A program made the position numbers and the translations under genes. Source: JBMDXB01 sp048594975 (GTDB taxonomy: Bacteria; Acidobacteriota; Vicinamibacteria; Vicinamibacterales; 2-12-FULL-66-21). Taken from it: a DNA stretch of 64,000 nt. The DNA lies in the NCBI GenBank assembly GCA_048594975.1, contig JBMDXQ010000138.1, forward strand, positions 1 to 64,000. Reading direction: 5' to 3'. The notes under the pieces were generated by a model. It had not been told where the DNA came from, did not search any database, and worked only from the letters and a program-made list of their open reading frames with translations. Positions 7,048 to 17,303 of this stretch are shown here, piece by piece (position 1 is the first letter of the stretch; every line of letters starts with the position of its first letter).

Positions 7048-9147
7048 ATGAAGGTCTACGATGCGCAAGGCATCAGGAACGTCGCTCTGGTGGGCCATAG
7101 CGGCGCCGGGAAGACGCAGCTGGTTTCGGCGCTGCTCTTCGACGCCGGCGCGGTCAACCGGTTCGGTCGCGTGGACGAGGGCAACACCGTGACCGACTAC
7201 GACGAAGAAGAGATCGCCCGCCGCCACACCCTGTCCTCCAGCCTCGCCCACGCCGAGTGGAACAAACACAAGATCAACATCATCGACACGCCGGGGATGG
7301 CCAACTTCCTGAGCGACGCGCGCGCGGCACTGCGCGTGGTGGACGCGGTGATCGTCGTCGTCGACGCGGTGGCGGGCGTCGAGGTCTCGACCGAGAAGGT
7401 GTGGGAAGCGACGCAGGAGCTCGAGCTGCCGCGCCTGGTGGTGCTCAACCGCCTGGACCGCGAGCGCGCCAGCCTGCAGCGCTCCGTCGAGTCGCTGCAG
7501 GCGGTGTTCGGCCGCACCGTCATTCCCATCCAGCTGCCGATCGGCGAAGAGAAGGCGTTTCGCGGCGTCGTCGATCTCGTGGCCATGAAGGCGTGGACGT
7601 TCGCCACCGACGGGAGCGGCAAGGCGAGCGAGGCGCCGATCCCCGCCGAAGTCGAGGCGGCGGCGCAGACTGCGCGCGAGGCGCTGATCGAGATGGTCGC
7701 CGAGGCCGACGATTCGCTGATGGAAAAGTTCTTCGAGGCGGGCACGCTGACCCAGGAGGAGCTGGTGGGGGGCCTGAAGCGCGGCATCGCCGCCGCGCGC
7801 ATCTTCCCGGTGCTCTGCGCCTCGGCCACGGCCAACATCGCCGCGCAGCCGCTGCTGGAGGCGATCGTCGCGTACGTGCCGTCGCCGGCCGAGCGCCCGG
7901 CGAAGGCGAAGGACGCGTCCGGCAACGAGGATCGCGAGATCGCCGCGACCGACGGCGGCCCGGTCGCCGCGTACGTGTGGAAGACCGTCGCCGACCCGTT
8001 CGCCGGCCGCATCACCATGTTCAAGGTTCTGTCGGGATCGCTGAAGGCGGATTCCACGGTGCAGAACGCGACCCGCGACGCCGCGGAGCGGCTGGGGAGC
8101 CTGGTGCTGCTGCAAGGCAAGGCGCAGACGCCGGTGCCGGAGATCAAGGCGGGCGACCTCGGTGCCGTGGCCAAGCTCAAGGAGACGCTGACCGGCGACC
8201 TGCTGGCCGAGAAGCGCGTGGCCTTCACCGTGCCGGCCACCCGGTTCCCCGAGCCGGTCATCTCCTACGCGATCGAGCCGAAGAGCCGCGGCGACGAGGA
8301 CAAGATCAGCACCTCGCTCAACCGCCTGCGCGAAGAGGACCCGACGATCAGCTTCAACCGCGATCCCCAGACCAAGGAGCTGCTGCTCGCCGGCCAGGGC
8401 CAGTCGCACATCGAGGTGACGGTCGCGAAGCTGAAGCGGCGGTTCGGCGTCGAAGTCAACCTGAAGCTGCCGCGCATCCCGTACCGCGAGACGATTGCGG
8501 CGGCCACCGAAGCGCACGGCCGGCACAAGAAGCAGACCGGCGGGCACGGCCAGTTCGGCGACTGCAAGGTGAAGTTCGAGCCGCTGCCGCGCGGCAGCGA
8601 CTTCGAGTTCGTCGACGACATCTTCGGCGGCTCCATCCCGCGGCAGTTCATCCCCGCCGTGGAAAAGGGGATCCAGGAGGCGCGGATGCGCGGGTTCCTC
8701 GCCGGCTACCCGATGGTCGACTTCCGCGCCACCGTCTACGACGGCTCGTTCCACCCGGTGGATTCGAACGAGCTCTCGTTCAAGATGGCGGGGTCGCTGG
8801 CCTTCAAGGACGGGATGGCGCGGGCACGGCCGACGCTGCTCGAGCCGATCATGGACGTGGAGGTTTACGCCCCGAGCGACTACGCCGGCGACCTGATGGG
8901 GGACCTGAACGGCCGGCGGGGCCGCATCGGCGGCATGGACACGCGCGGCCTGATGACCGTGATCCGCGCCAAGGTGCCGATGTCCGAGATGCTCACCTAC
9001 GAGCAGCACCTCACGTCGGCGACCGGCGGCCGCGGTTCGTACCACATGGAGTTCTCGCACTACGAGGAGGTGCCGGCGCACCTGCATGGCAAGATCATCG
9101 CCGCCGCCAAGGCCGAACGGGGACAGGAGGCGGCTGAGGAAGTGTGA
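7048..9147 (+). CDS. EF-G-like translation GTPase (second EF-G paralogue)
   Basis: The product has 699 residues with full EF-G domain order: G domain, domain II, and the III-IV-V block (for example YKVKFEPLPRGSDF-type domain IV and a VPMSEMLTYEQHLTSATGGR C-terminal element). The P-loop is GHSGAGKT, not the AHIDAGKT of canonical EF-G. The G3 motif is DTPGMANF instead of DTPGHVDF, so the catalytic histidine is replaced by methionine. G4 is NRLD instead of NKMD. These changes match the 'elongation factor G-like'/FusA2 group, whose role is not settled. The start is chosen from GGAGGGT (7034-7040) at good spacing. The canonical fusA is at 26202-28322. Confidence 0.85.
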   Translation: MKVYDAQGIRNVALVGHSGAGKTQLVSALLFDAGAVNRFGRVDEGNTVTDYDEEEIARRHTLSSSLAHAEWNKHKINIIDTPGMANFLSDARAALRVVDAVIVVVDAVAGVEVSTEKVWEATQELELPRLVVLNRLDRERASLQRSVESLQAVFGRTVIPIQLPIGEEKAFRGVVDLVAMKAWTFATDGSGKASEAPIPAEVEAAAQTAREALIEMVAEADDSLMEKFFEAGTLTQEELVGGLKRGIAAARIFPVLCASATANIAAQPLLEAIVAYVPSPAERPAKAKDASGNEDREIAATDGGPVAAYVWKTVADPFAGRITMFKVLSGSLKADSTVQNATRDAAERLGSLVLLQGKAQTPVPEIKAGDLGAVAKLKETLTGDLLAEKRVAFTVPATRFPEPVISYAIEPKSRGDEDKISTSLNRLREEDPTISFNRDPQTKELLLAGQGQSHIEVTVAKLKRRFGVEVNLKLPRIPYRETIAAATEAHGRHKKQTGGHGQFGDCKVKFEPLPRGSDFEFVDDIFGGSIPRQFIPAVEKGIQEARMRGFLAGYPMVDFRATVYDGSFHPVDSNELSFKMAGSLAFKDGMARARPTLLEPIMDVEVYAPSDYAGDLMGDLNGRRGRIGGMDTRGLMTVIRAKVPMSEMLTYEQHLTSATGGRGSYHMEFSHYEEVPAHLHGKIIAAAKAERGQEAAEEV

Positions 9148-9195
9148 GCAGAAACGTAGGAGGAGGAGGTTAGAACACGGTACGCAGACACAGGG

Positions 9196-9226
9196 AGGGC
9201 CGGCTCGCGATTGCGATGCCGGCCCT
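9196..9226. terminator. Bidirectional stem-loop between EF-G-like gene and rplQ
   Basis: AGGGCCGGC (9196-9204) and GCCGGCCCT (9218-9226) pair perfectly over 9 bp with a 13-nt loop between the two converging genes. There is no strong T-run on either side, so it is a candidate terminator or 3' stabiliser, not a textbook one. Confidence 0.5.
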
Positions 9227-9240
9227 GTCACTTGTACGCG

Positions 9241-9275
9241 TGCTGCGTTCTTACTGTGACTTCTTACTGCTGACT
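9241..9275 (-). repeat. AGAAGTCAG/AGTAAG word repeat downstream of rplQ
   Basis: The minus strand reads as repeated AGAAGTCA-GCAGTA-AGAAGTCA-CAGTA words at the end of the ribosomal operon. This is another small member of the word-repeat phenomenon seen in other spacers. Confidence 0.4.
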
Positions 9276-9276
9276 T

Positions 9277-9909
9277 CTACGAGCCTCCTGCCTTCCTCGG
9301 GGCAGCAGACGTCTTGGCTTTGCCCTTGGGGTCTCCCTTGACGTGGCCCTTCTCGCGCTCGGGACGCGTCCTCTTGGTCTTCCTCTCCGGAGCCTCCTCG
9401 CTCTCGGCGGCGGGTTCGGTCTTGCCCTTGCCGCGCAACCGGCTGGCGGCGGCGCGCAGCCGGCCGCCCACGCCCTTCGGCTTCGCCGCTGCCTCGGTCT
9501 TCTCCGCCCCGGCGTTGGGATTGTACTCGCTGCCGACCAGCTCGATCTGCGCCTTTTCGGCGCTGTCGCCGCGGCGGAAGCCGATCCGCAGGATCCGCGT
9601 GTAGCCGCCCGGCCGGGTCTCGAACCGGGGGGCGATGGTGTCGAACAGCTTCCCGACGACCTCGCGGTCCTGGATGTCCTGCAACACCAGCCGCCGCGCG
9701 GTGAGCACGCGGCCGTTGGCGTCGCCGCCGGCCAGCCCGCGCTTGGCAATGGTGATCAGCCGCTCGACGAACGGCCGCAGCTCCTTGGCGCGCGGCACCG
9801 TCGTCTCGATCCGCTCGTAGCGGAGGAGCGCCGTGGCCTGGTTCCGCAGCATCGCGATGCGATGCTCGGTCACCCGGCCCAGTTTCCGATGTGCAACTCG
9901 GTGACGCAT
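9277..9909 (-). CDS. rplQ: Large-subunit ribosomal protein L17 with a long basic C-terminal tail
   Basis: Residues 1 to about 125 are a standard L17 (MRHRVAHRKLGRVTEHRIAM start, RILRIGFRRGDSAEKAQIEL near the end). About 80 further residues rich in Ala, Lys, Arg and Glu make it 210 residues against the usual 115-130. The tail is low complexity and probably disordered. It is the last gene of the alpha operon and lies 18 bp after rpoA. Confidence 0.95.
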   Translation of the reverse strand: MRHRVAHRKLGRVTEHRIAMLRNQATALLRYERIETTVPRAKELRPFVERLITIAKRGLAGGDANGRVLTARRLVLQDIQDREVVGKLFDTIAPRFETRPGGYTRILRIGFRRGDSAEKAQIELVGSEYNPNAGAEKTEAAAKPKGVGGRLRAAASRLRGKGKTEPAAESEEAPERKTKRTRPEREKGHVKGDPKGKAKTSAAPRKAGGS

Positions 9910-9927
9910 GATCGTGATCCTGGCGTC

Positions 9928-10911
<984 letters not shown>

Positions 10912-11035
10912 GGCGTTCTCTTCCTCTCGCGTTCGCGCGCCCGGCACTGGGCGTCGCGCCAGACCTTCGGGTTCGCCCCCCGCCTCCCGCCGCAGGTCTG
11001 GGATGGCTGCGGGCAGGGGACTACTACGGACGCAT

Positions 11036-11110
11036 GTCAATGCTGAATGTCGAATGCTGAATGCCGAAGGCCGCACATGCAGCCCTCAGCATTCGGCATG
11101 CAGCATTGAC
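11036..11110 (-). repeat. GAATGC word palindrome (family A), rpsD-rpoA spacer
   Basis: The ends GTCAATGCTG and CAGCATTGAC pair perfectly. The arms are strings of GAATGTC, GAATGCT and GAATGCC words around a short centre. It fills the spacer just after the rpsD stop. Confidence 0.8.
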
Positions 11111-11113
11111 ACC

Positions 11114-11740
11114 TTACTTGCTGTACAGCTCCACGATGAGCTGTTCCTGCACCGGCAGGTTGATCTGCTCGCGCGTGGGCAGCGAGGCGATCCGGCCGCT
11201 GAGCGTGCCGGAATCGAAGGAGATCCACTCCGGGATGCCGCGCCCCTTCACTTCCTCGATGGCATGCTGGATCGCAGCGTTCTCGGCGCTGCCGCGGACC
11301 GCGACAACGTCGCCCGCCTTGACCGAGTAGGAGGGCACGTCCACCTTCTTGCCGTTGACGGTGAAGTGCCCGTGGCGGACGAGCTGCCGCGCCTGCGCGC
11401 GCGAGGTCGCGAAGCCGAGCCGGTAGATGACGTTGTCGAGGCGCCGCTCGAGCAGCTGCAGCAGCGTCTCGCCGGTGATCCCGCGCTGCCGGTCCGCCAT
11501 CTCGAAATAGCGGCGGAACTGGTTCTCGAGCACGCCGTAGATGCGCTTCACCTTCTGCTTCTCGCGCAGCTGCAGCCCGTAGCCGACCAGCTTCGCCTTG
11601 CGCAGCTTGCCGTGCTGACCGGGAGGCAGGTTGCGCTTCTCGATCGCGCACTTCTCGGTATAGCAGCGCTCCCCCTTCAGGAAGAGCTTCATCCCTTCAC
11701 GCCGGCACAGCCTGCAGACTGCTCCAATATAGCGAGCCAT
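11114..11740 (-). CDS. rpsD: Small-subunit ribosomal protein S4, zinc-binding form
   Basis: The 208-residue protein begins MARYIGAVCRLCRREGMKLF and keeps four N-terminal cysteines (9, 12, 26, 31), the C+ zinc-binding form of S4. The S4 RNA-binding domain follows (RRLDNVIYRLGFATSRAQAR, QLVRHGHFTVNGKKV). The ribosome-binding site AGGAGAAG precedes the ATG. Just upstream is a tandem duplication of 14 bp (11747-11774). Confidence 0.97.
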   Translation of the reverse strand: MARYIGAVCRLCRREGMKLFLKGERCYTEKCAIEKRNLPPGQHGKLRKAKLVGYGLQLREKQKVKRIYGVLENQFRRYFEMADRQRGITGETLLQLLERRLDNVIYRLGFATSRAQARQLVRHGHFTVNGKKVDVPSYSVKAGDVVAVRGSAENAAIQHAIEEVKGRGIPEWISFDSGTLSGRIASLPTREQINLPVQEQLIVELYSK

Positions 11741-11746
11741 TCTTCT

Positions 11747-11774
11747 CCTCTAACGCATGTCCTCTAACGCATGT
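11747..11774 (-). repeat. Perfect tandem duplication of a 14-bp segment at the rpsD leader
   Basis: CCTCTAACGCATGT occurs twice back to back (11747-11760 and 11761-11774). One unit ends in the rpsD ribosome-binding region and the other abuts the family-A array. This looks like a recent slippage or insertion scar. Confidence 0.85.
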
Positions 11775-11853
11775 CAATGCCGAATGACGAATGCGAATGC
11801 GAATGCCGGGACGGTCTTTCGTCGTTCGGCATTCGGCATGCAGCATTCGCCAG
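11769..11853 (-). repeat. GAATGC word palindrome (family A), rpsK-rpsD spacer
   Basis: The plus strand shows GTCAATGCCGAATGACGAA followed by GAATGCGAATGCC words and a right arm GTTCGGCATTCGGCATG / CAGCATTCG. It is the same word family as at 11036 but with different word counts. Confidence 0.75.
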
Positions 11854-11855
11854 GA

Positions 11856-12314
11856 TCAGACCCGTCTCCGCTTCGGCGGCCGGCAGCCGTTGTGCGGAAT
11901 GGGCGTGACGTCGCGGATCGACTTGACGTCGATGCCGATCGTCTGCAGCGCGCGGATCGCCGACTCGCGCCCCGCGCCGGGGCCCTTCACCCGCACTTCC
12001 ACGCTCCGCATCCCGAACGCCTTCGCCGCATTGCCCGCGGCGATCGCCGCCTGCGTCGCCGCGAACGGCGTCCCCTTGCGCGACCCCTTGAACCCGATGC
12101 CGCCGGCGCTCGACCAGGCGACGACGTTGCCGTCGGTGTCCGTAATGGTCACGACGGTGTTGTTGAAGGAGGCCTGGATGTGCGCGTAGCCGTGGTGCAC
12201 CATGCGCTTCTCGCCCCGCTTCTTGAATGTCTTCTTCTTCGCGGGCCGCCCGGCCTTCTTCTTCTCCCCGGTTTCCGGCTGTGCCGACGCGTCAACTGGT
12301 TCGTTCTTCGCCAT
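11856..12314 (-). CDS. rpsK: Small-subunit ribosomal protein S11 with N-terminal extension
   Basis: The 152-residue product carries about 25 extra Lys/Ala/Glu-rich residues before the conserved S11 core (HHGYAHIQASFNNTVVTITD, WSSAGGIGFKGSRKGTPFAA, and the C-terminal IPHNGCRPPKRRRV). It lies between rpsM and rpsD. The start has CAAGGATC upstream. Confidence 0.96.
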   Translation of the reverse strand: MAKNEPVDASAQPETGEKKKAGRPAKKKTFKKRGEKRMVHHGYAHIQASFNNTVVTITDTDGNVVAWSSAGGIGFKGSRKGTPFAATQAAIAAGNAAKAFGMRSVEVRVKGPGAGRESAIRALQTIGIDVKSIRDVTPIPHNGCRPPKRRRV

Positions 12315-12329
12315 GCTCTTGGATCCTTG

Positions 12330-12390
12330 TCAGTCGCAAGTCGATAGTCGCAAGTCAGAGTCAGAGTCAGGGTCAAAGTCGACCATCGAC
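12330..12390 (-). repeat. AGTCGAA/AGTCAG word array (family B), rpsM-rpsK spacer
   Basis: The plus strand reads GTCAGTCGCAAGTCGATAGT followed by repeated AGTCAG words, then GTCGACCATCGAC. The period is 6-7 nt. The array is bounded by the TGACAAGGATC junction before the rpsK start. Confidence 0.75.
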
Positions 12391-12397
12391 GTACCAC

Positions 12398-12772
12398 TCA
12401 AACGGTCTTCTTCTTCGCAACCGCGCCCTTGCGCGGGCCCTTGCGCGTGCGCGCGTTGGTGCGCGTGCGCTGCCCGCGCACCGGCAGGTTGCGCCGGTGG
12501 CGCATCCCGCGCCAGCTGCCGATCTCCATCAGCCGCTTGATGTTCATCGAGACCTCCTTGCGGAGGTCGCCCTCGACGCCGCCCTGTTCCTCGATCACCC
12601 GGCTGATCTTGCGCACGTCGTCTTCCGACAGGTCCTTGACGCGGACGTCCGGACTCACGCCCGCCGTGCCCAGAATGTCGTTCGACCGCTTGCGGCCGAT
12701 GCCGTAGATGTAGGTCAGGCCGACCTCGATGCGCTTCGTGCGCGGAAGGTCAACGCCGGCAATACGTGCCAT
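12398..12772 (-). CDS. rpsM: Small-subunit ribosomal protein S13
   Basis: The 124-residue protein begins MARIAGVDLPRTKRIEVGLT and ends in the basic tail (RGQRTRTNARTRKGPRKGAV). It contains the helix-two-turn-helix region typical of S13. It forms the alpha-operon start with rpmJ and infA upstream. Confidence 0.97.
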   Translation of the reverse strand: MARIAGVDLPRTKRIEVGLTYIYGIGRKRSNDILGTAGVSPDVRVKDLSEDDVRKISRVIEEQGGVEGDLRKEVSMNIKRLMEIGSWRGMRHRRNLPVRGQRTRTNARTRKGPRKGAVAKKKTV

Positions 12773-12787
12773 ATCTCTGATCCTTTG

Positions 12788-12865
12788 TCGTGTGCAGTTT
12801 CCAGTCTCCAGTTCCAGCGAGCTTCCAGCCTGAACGCCGGAAGCTGCCCACTGGCAGCCGGCGAC
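12788..12865 (-). repeat. AACTGG/AGCTGG word array (family C), rpmJ-rpsM spacer
   Basis: The plus strand reads CAGTTTCCAGTCTCCAGTTC, GAGCTTCCAGCC, then GGAAGCTGCCCACTGGCAGC. The left and right parts are inverse words of each other, so the transcript can fold into a hairpin. Confidence 0.7.
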
Positions 12866-12979
12866 TTACCCCTGGCGCTGCTTGTGTTTCTGATTCGTAC
12901 AAATGACGCGCACCACCCCGCGGCGGCGCACGATCTTGCACTTGTCACAAATCCGCCTCACCGACGTTCGGACTTTCAT
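12866..12979 (-). CDS. rpmJ: Large-subunit ribosomal protein L36
   Basis: This short gene encodes 37 residues starting MKVRTSVRRICDKCKIVRRR and ending ICTNQKHKQRQG. The C-x2-C...C-x4-H zinc ligands of the zinc-binding L36 form are present. It is 6 bp downstream of infA and upstream of rpsM, the standard location. Confidence 0.95.
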   Translation of the reverse strand: MKVRTSVRRICDKCKIVRRRGVVRVICTNQKHKQRQG

Positions 12980-12985
12980 ATTCCC

Positions 12986-13231
12986 TCACCGCTCCCCGTC
13001 GCGGAGCTTCTCGACGATCCGGCCGCGCGTCAGGTCGCGGGCCGACAGCTCCAGCCGGACCCGGTCGCCCACGACGATCCGGATGAAGTTGCGGCCCGGA
13101 CCGCCCGGCGCGTGCGCGAGCACCTCGCGCTGGCGCTCGATCGCGACCCGGTACAGGCCGTGCGGCAGCAGCTCGAGCACGCGACCCTCCACGTGGCGCC
13201 GGCCGTCGGCGCGGGGATCGTCCTCGTTCAC
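12986..13231 (-). CDS. infA: Translation initiation factor IF-1
   Basis: The 81-residue product from a GTG start has the IF-1 S1-like fold sequence (HVEGRVLELLPHGLYRVAIE, EVLAHAPGGPGRNFIRIVVG, ELSARDLTRGRIVEKL). The GTG overlaps the map stop as GTGA (13231-13228), which decides the start and suggests translational coupling. The central 'LAHISGK' of most IF-1 proteins is LAHAPGGPGR here. Confidence 0.93.
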   Translation of the reverse strand: MNEDDPRADGRRHVEGRVLELLPHGLYRVAIERQREVLAHAPGGPGRNFIRIVVGDRVRLELSARDLTRGRIVEKLRDGER

Positions 13232-13989
13232 GGCGCCGTTGCGGCGCGCCCGGTCAGCACCTGCGGCCCGGTCTTGGTCACCGCGACGGTGTGCTCGAAG
13301 TGCGCCGAGAGGCTGCCGTCGCGGGTCACCGCCGTCCAGCCGTCGGCGAGCAGCTTGACGGCGGGCCGCCCCATGTTCACCATCGGCTCGATCGCGAGCA
13401 CCATGCCCTCGGTCAGCCGCGGCCCGCGCCCCGGCTCGCCGTAGTTGGCGATCTGCGGCTCCTCGTGCAGTGCCGCGCCGATGCCGTGGCCGACGAATTC
13501 GCGCACCACCGAGAACCCGTTCGCCTCGACGTGGGTCTGGATCGCATGGCCGATGTCCGACACGCGCCCGCCCAGCCGCGCCTGCTCGATCCCCTTGGCC
13601 AACGCCTCCTCGGTCACGCACAGCAGTCGCTTCACCGCCGGCGTCACCTTCCCCACCGGGACGGTCACGGCCGAATCCCCGAAGTAGCCGTTCAGCTTCA
13701 CGCCCATGTCGAGCGAGATGATGTCTCCCTCGGCGAGCGGCCGGTCCGATGGGATGCCGTGCACGACCTGATCGTTCACCGACGCGCAGAGCGTATTCGG
13801 ATAGCCGCGATAGCCCTTGAACGCCGGCTCCGCGCCCGCCGCCCGCACCAGCTGCTCCGCTTGGCGATCGAGCTCCGCGGTGGTCACACCCGGCGCCACC
13901 GTCGCCGCCAGCTCCGCGAGCACGCCCGCGACCAGCTCGTTGGCGGCGCGCATGCGCTCGATCTGCGCCGGCGACTTGCAGACGATCAC
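13228..13989 (-). CDS. map: Type I methionine aminopeptidase
   Basis: The 253-residue enzyme removes the initiator methionine. Its five metal ligands are visible: D and D in ISLDMGVKLNGYFGDSAVTV, H in FVGHGIGAALHEEP, E in AIEPMVN and E in AHFEHTVAVT, together with the substrate-site histidine of VVHGIPSDRPL. It starts with GTG overlapping the adk stop as GTGA (13989-13986) and ends in a GTGA overlap with infA. Confidence 0.95.
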   Translation of the reverse strand: MIVCKSPAQIERMRAANELVAGVLAELAATVAPGVTTAELDRQAEQLVRAAGAEPAFKGYRGYPNTLCASVNDQVVHGIPSDRPLAEGDIISLDMGVKLNGYFGDSAVTVPVGKVTPAVKRLLCVTEEALAKGIEQARLGGRVSDIGHAIQTHVEANGFSVVREFVGHGIGAALHEEPQIANYGEPGRGPRLTEGMVLAIEPMVNMGRPAVKLLADGWTAVTRDGSLSAHFEHTVAVTKTGPQVLTGRAATAP

Positions 13990-14660
13990 AGCGTGACGCC
14001 CTTGGTCATTGCCGCCGCCAGGGCCTCGTCCACCCGCCGCATGACGGCATCGGGTGGCGAGTTGCCGTTGATCTGCCGGAACGTCGGCCGCGCGGAGTAA
14101 TAGTCGACGAGCGGCCTGGTCAGGCGCTGGTACACCTTCAGGCGCTCGCGCACGACCTCGACGGTGTCGTCGAGCCGTGCGACCAGCGCGCCGCCGCACC
14201 GCAGGCACGCGGTCGTCCAGTCCACCGCGGCGTTGGCGCCGCAGCCGCTGCAGATCCGCCGGGTCGCCATGCGGCGTATCAGCACCTCCTCCGGCACCAC
14301 GATGTCGAGCACGAACAGCGAGCCGCGGTGTTCCACCATCCGGTCGAGCGTCGAGGCCTGCTGGACCGTGCGCGGGAACCCGTCGAGCACGAACCCGGCG
14401 CGCGCGTCCTCGCGCTGCAGGCGCTCGCCGACGATGCCGATCATCACGTCGTCGGACACGAGGGCGCCCGCGGCCATGGTGGCCCTGGCCGCCAGCCCGA
14501 GCTCGGTGCCGTTCTGGACCGCCTCGCGCAGGATGTCGCCGGTCGAGATCTTCGGCACGCCCCGCGCACGCGCGAGGCGCTCGGCCTGGGTGCCCTTGCC
14601 CGCCCCCGGCGGGCCGAGGATCACGACGTTGAGCGCCGTGGCGCCCGGCTGCGCGCTCAC
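13986..14660 (-). CDS. adk: Adenylate kinase, zinc-type LID
   Basis: The product is 224 residues with P-loop GPPGAGKGTQ, the NMP-binding TGDILREAV segment, and the DGFPRT motif. The LID carries two CxxC pairs (CSGC and CLRC), a structural zinc site. The GTG start is 4 bp after the secY stop. secY-adk-map-infA is the classical order. Confidence 0.96.
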   Translation of the reverse strand: MSAQPGATALNVVILGPPGAGKGTQAERLARARGVPKISTGDILREAVQNGTELGLAARATMAAGALVSDDVMIGIVGERLQREDARAGFVLDGFPRTVQQASTLDRMVEHRGSLFVLDIVVPEEVLIRRMATRRICSGCGANAAVDWTTACLRCGGALVARLDDTVEVVRERLKVYQRLTRPLVDYYSARPTFRQINGNSPPDAVMRRVDEALAAAMTKGVTL

Positions 14661-14664
14661 CCTC

Positions 14665-16056
<1,392 letters not shown>

Positions 16057-16061
16057 GGGTG

Positions 16062-16505
16062 TTACGCGAGCACTTCCGCGCGGCCGCCGGCGGCCGCGAT
16101 CTTCTCCGCTGCCTTGCCGCTGAACCGGTGGGCGCGCACGGTCAGCGCTTTGCCGATCTCCCCGCGCGCCAGCACCTTGACCTGCCCGGCGCGGCCGATC
16201 AGGCCGCGCTCGCGCAGCCGCTCCGGCGTGACCTCGGTGCCGGCGTCGAAGCGCTCGGCGAGCGTGTCGAGGTTCACCACCTGGAACTCCTCGCGGAACC
16301 TGTTGTGGAACCCGCGCTTCGGCACGCGGCGGTGCAGCGGCATCTGGCCGCCCTCGAACCCGCGCTTGTGCTTGAACCCGGAACGCGACTTCGCGCCCTT
16401 GTGCCCGCGTCCGGCGGTCTTGCCGTGACCCGAGCCCTGGCCGCGGCCGATCCGCTTCTTCGCGTGCTTGGCACCCTTGGGAGGACGAAGGTGTGACAGA
16501 TCCAT
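16062..16505 (-). CDS. rplO: Large-subunit ribosomal protein L15
   Basis: The 147-residue protein begins MDLSHLRPPKGAKHAKKRIG with the L15 glycine-rich start (GRGQGSGHGKTAGRGHKGAK) and FEGGQMPLHRRVPKRGF. It precedes secY as usual. Confidence 0.97.
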   Translation of the reverse strand: MDLSHLRPPKGAKHAKKRIGRGQGSGHGKTAGRGHKGAKSRSGFKHKRGFEGGQMPLHRRVPKRGFHNRFREEFQVVNLDTLAERFDAGTEVTPERLRERGLIGRAGQVKVLARGEIGKALTVRAHRFSGKAAEKIAAAGGRAEVLA

Positions 16506-16511
16506 CGTTGT

Positions 16512-16556
16512 GTCTCGTGCCGGGGCGGTTCGCGCACCGCCCCAACGGGGGTTATT
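16512..16556 (-). repeat. GGGGCGGTTCG hairpin spacer (family E), rpmD-rplO
   Basis: GGGGCGGT and ACCGCCCC pair across a short TCGCGC loop in the rpmD-rplO spacer. Similar GGGGCGG/CCGCCCC hairpins occupy the rpsE-rplR and rplB-rplW spacers. Confidence 0.55.
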
Positions 16557-16749
16557 ACACCCTCACCAGGTGAAGAACCATGTGAATCAAAACGCGCGTC
16601 TCCGGCGTGTCGAGCAGTTCCACCGTGTGCCGGATGCGGCGCAGCCCCATGCTCTCGACCACCGTCGCCTGCTTGCGGTCGATCGGCCTCTTGTCGAGCC
16701 TGACCTTGACGGTCGGCCCCGCCGCCTTCGCCGCTGCGCGCCTGGTCAT
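16555..16749 (-). CDS. rpmD: Large-subunit ribosomal protein L30
   Basis: The product is 64 residues (TVKVRLDKRPIDRKQATVVE, GLRRIRHTVELLDTPETRVL). It starts within the rpsE stop codon through a 4-bp ATGA overlap. Confidence 0.93.
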   Translation of the reverse strand: MTRRAAAKAAGPTVKVRLDKRPIDRKQATVVESMGLRRIRHTVELLDTPETRVLIHMVLHLVRV

Positions 16750-17264
16750 GACGCCGACGCCTCCACGTCCTCTTCCTTGCCGCGCAGCCGCCGGACACTG
16801 CCAGGGTCCCGCAGCTCCCGAAGGCCCTGGAAGGTCGCGCGCACGACGTTGTGCGGGTTCGCCGAGCCAATCGACTTCGTCAGCACGTTCTGGATGCCGG
16901 CCGACTCCACCACGGCGCGGACCGCGCCGCCGGCGATGATGCCGGTGCCGTCCGGCGCCGGCTTGAGCAGCACCTGACCCGCGCCGAACCGCCCCAGCAC
17001 CGGGTGCGGAACGGTCGACCCCTGCAGCGGGACGCGGATCAGCGACTTTTTCGCCGCCTCGATGCCCTTCTTGATCGCAGACGGCACTTCCTTCGCCTTA
17101 CCGACGCCGAAGCCGACCACGCCGTGACCGTCGCCGACGACGACCAGCGCGCTGAAGCTCAGGTTCTTGCCGCCCTTGACAACCTTGGTGACGCGGCTGA
17201 TGTTCACCACCGTGTCCTTCAGGTCGAGCTGCGACGGGTCGATCTTCTCGCGTGTTTCAATCAT
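16746..17264 (-). CDS. rpsE: Small-subunit ribosomal protein S5
   Basis: The 172-residue protein has the double-stranded RNA-binding N-terminal domain (LKDTVVNISRVTKVVKGGKN, FSALVVVGDGHGVVGFGVGK) and the C-terminal domain (KPAPDGTGIIAGGAVRAVVE). It overlaps rpmD by 4 bp. Confidence 0.97.
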   Translation of the reverse strand: MIETREKIDPSQLDLKDTVVNISRVTKVVKGGKNLSFSALVVVGDGHGVVGFGVGKAKEVPSAIKKGIEAAKKSLIRVPLQGSTVPHPVLGRFGAGQVLLKPAPDGTGIIAGGAVRAVVESAGIQNVLTKSIGSANPHNVVRATFQGLRELRDPGSVRRLRGKEEDVEASAS

Positions 17265-17271
17265 GTGTAAT

Positions 17272-17303
17272 CTCGCAGGGGCGCTTCGCCAACCGCCCCT
17301 CCA
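17272..17303 (-). repeat. GGGGCG hairpin spacer (family E), rplR-rpsE
   Basis: CAGGGGCGCTTCGCCAACCG followed by CCCC forms a short imperfect hairpin directly before the rplR stop. It resembles the spacers at 16512 and 23930. Confidence 0.4.

Noticed and set aside
7257..9137. A 626-codon second plus frame inside the EF-G-like gene
   Set aside because: It consists of Arg/Gly/Ala-rich shadow sequence with no family resemblance; the true frame shows full EF-G motifs.
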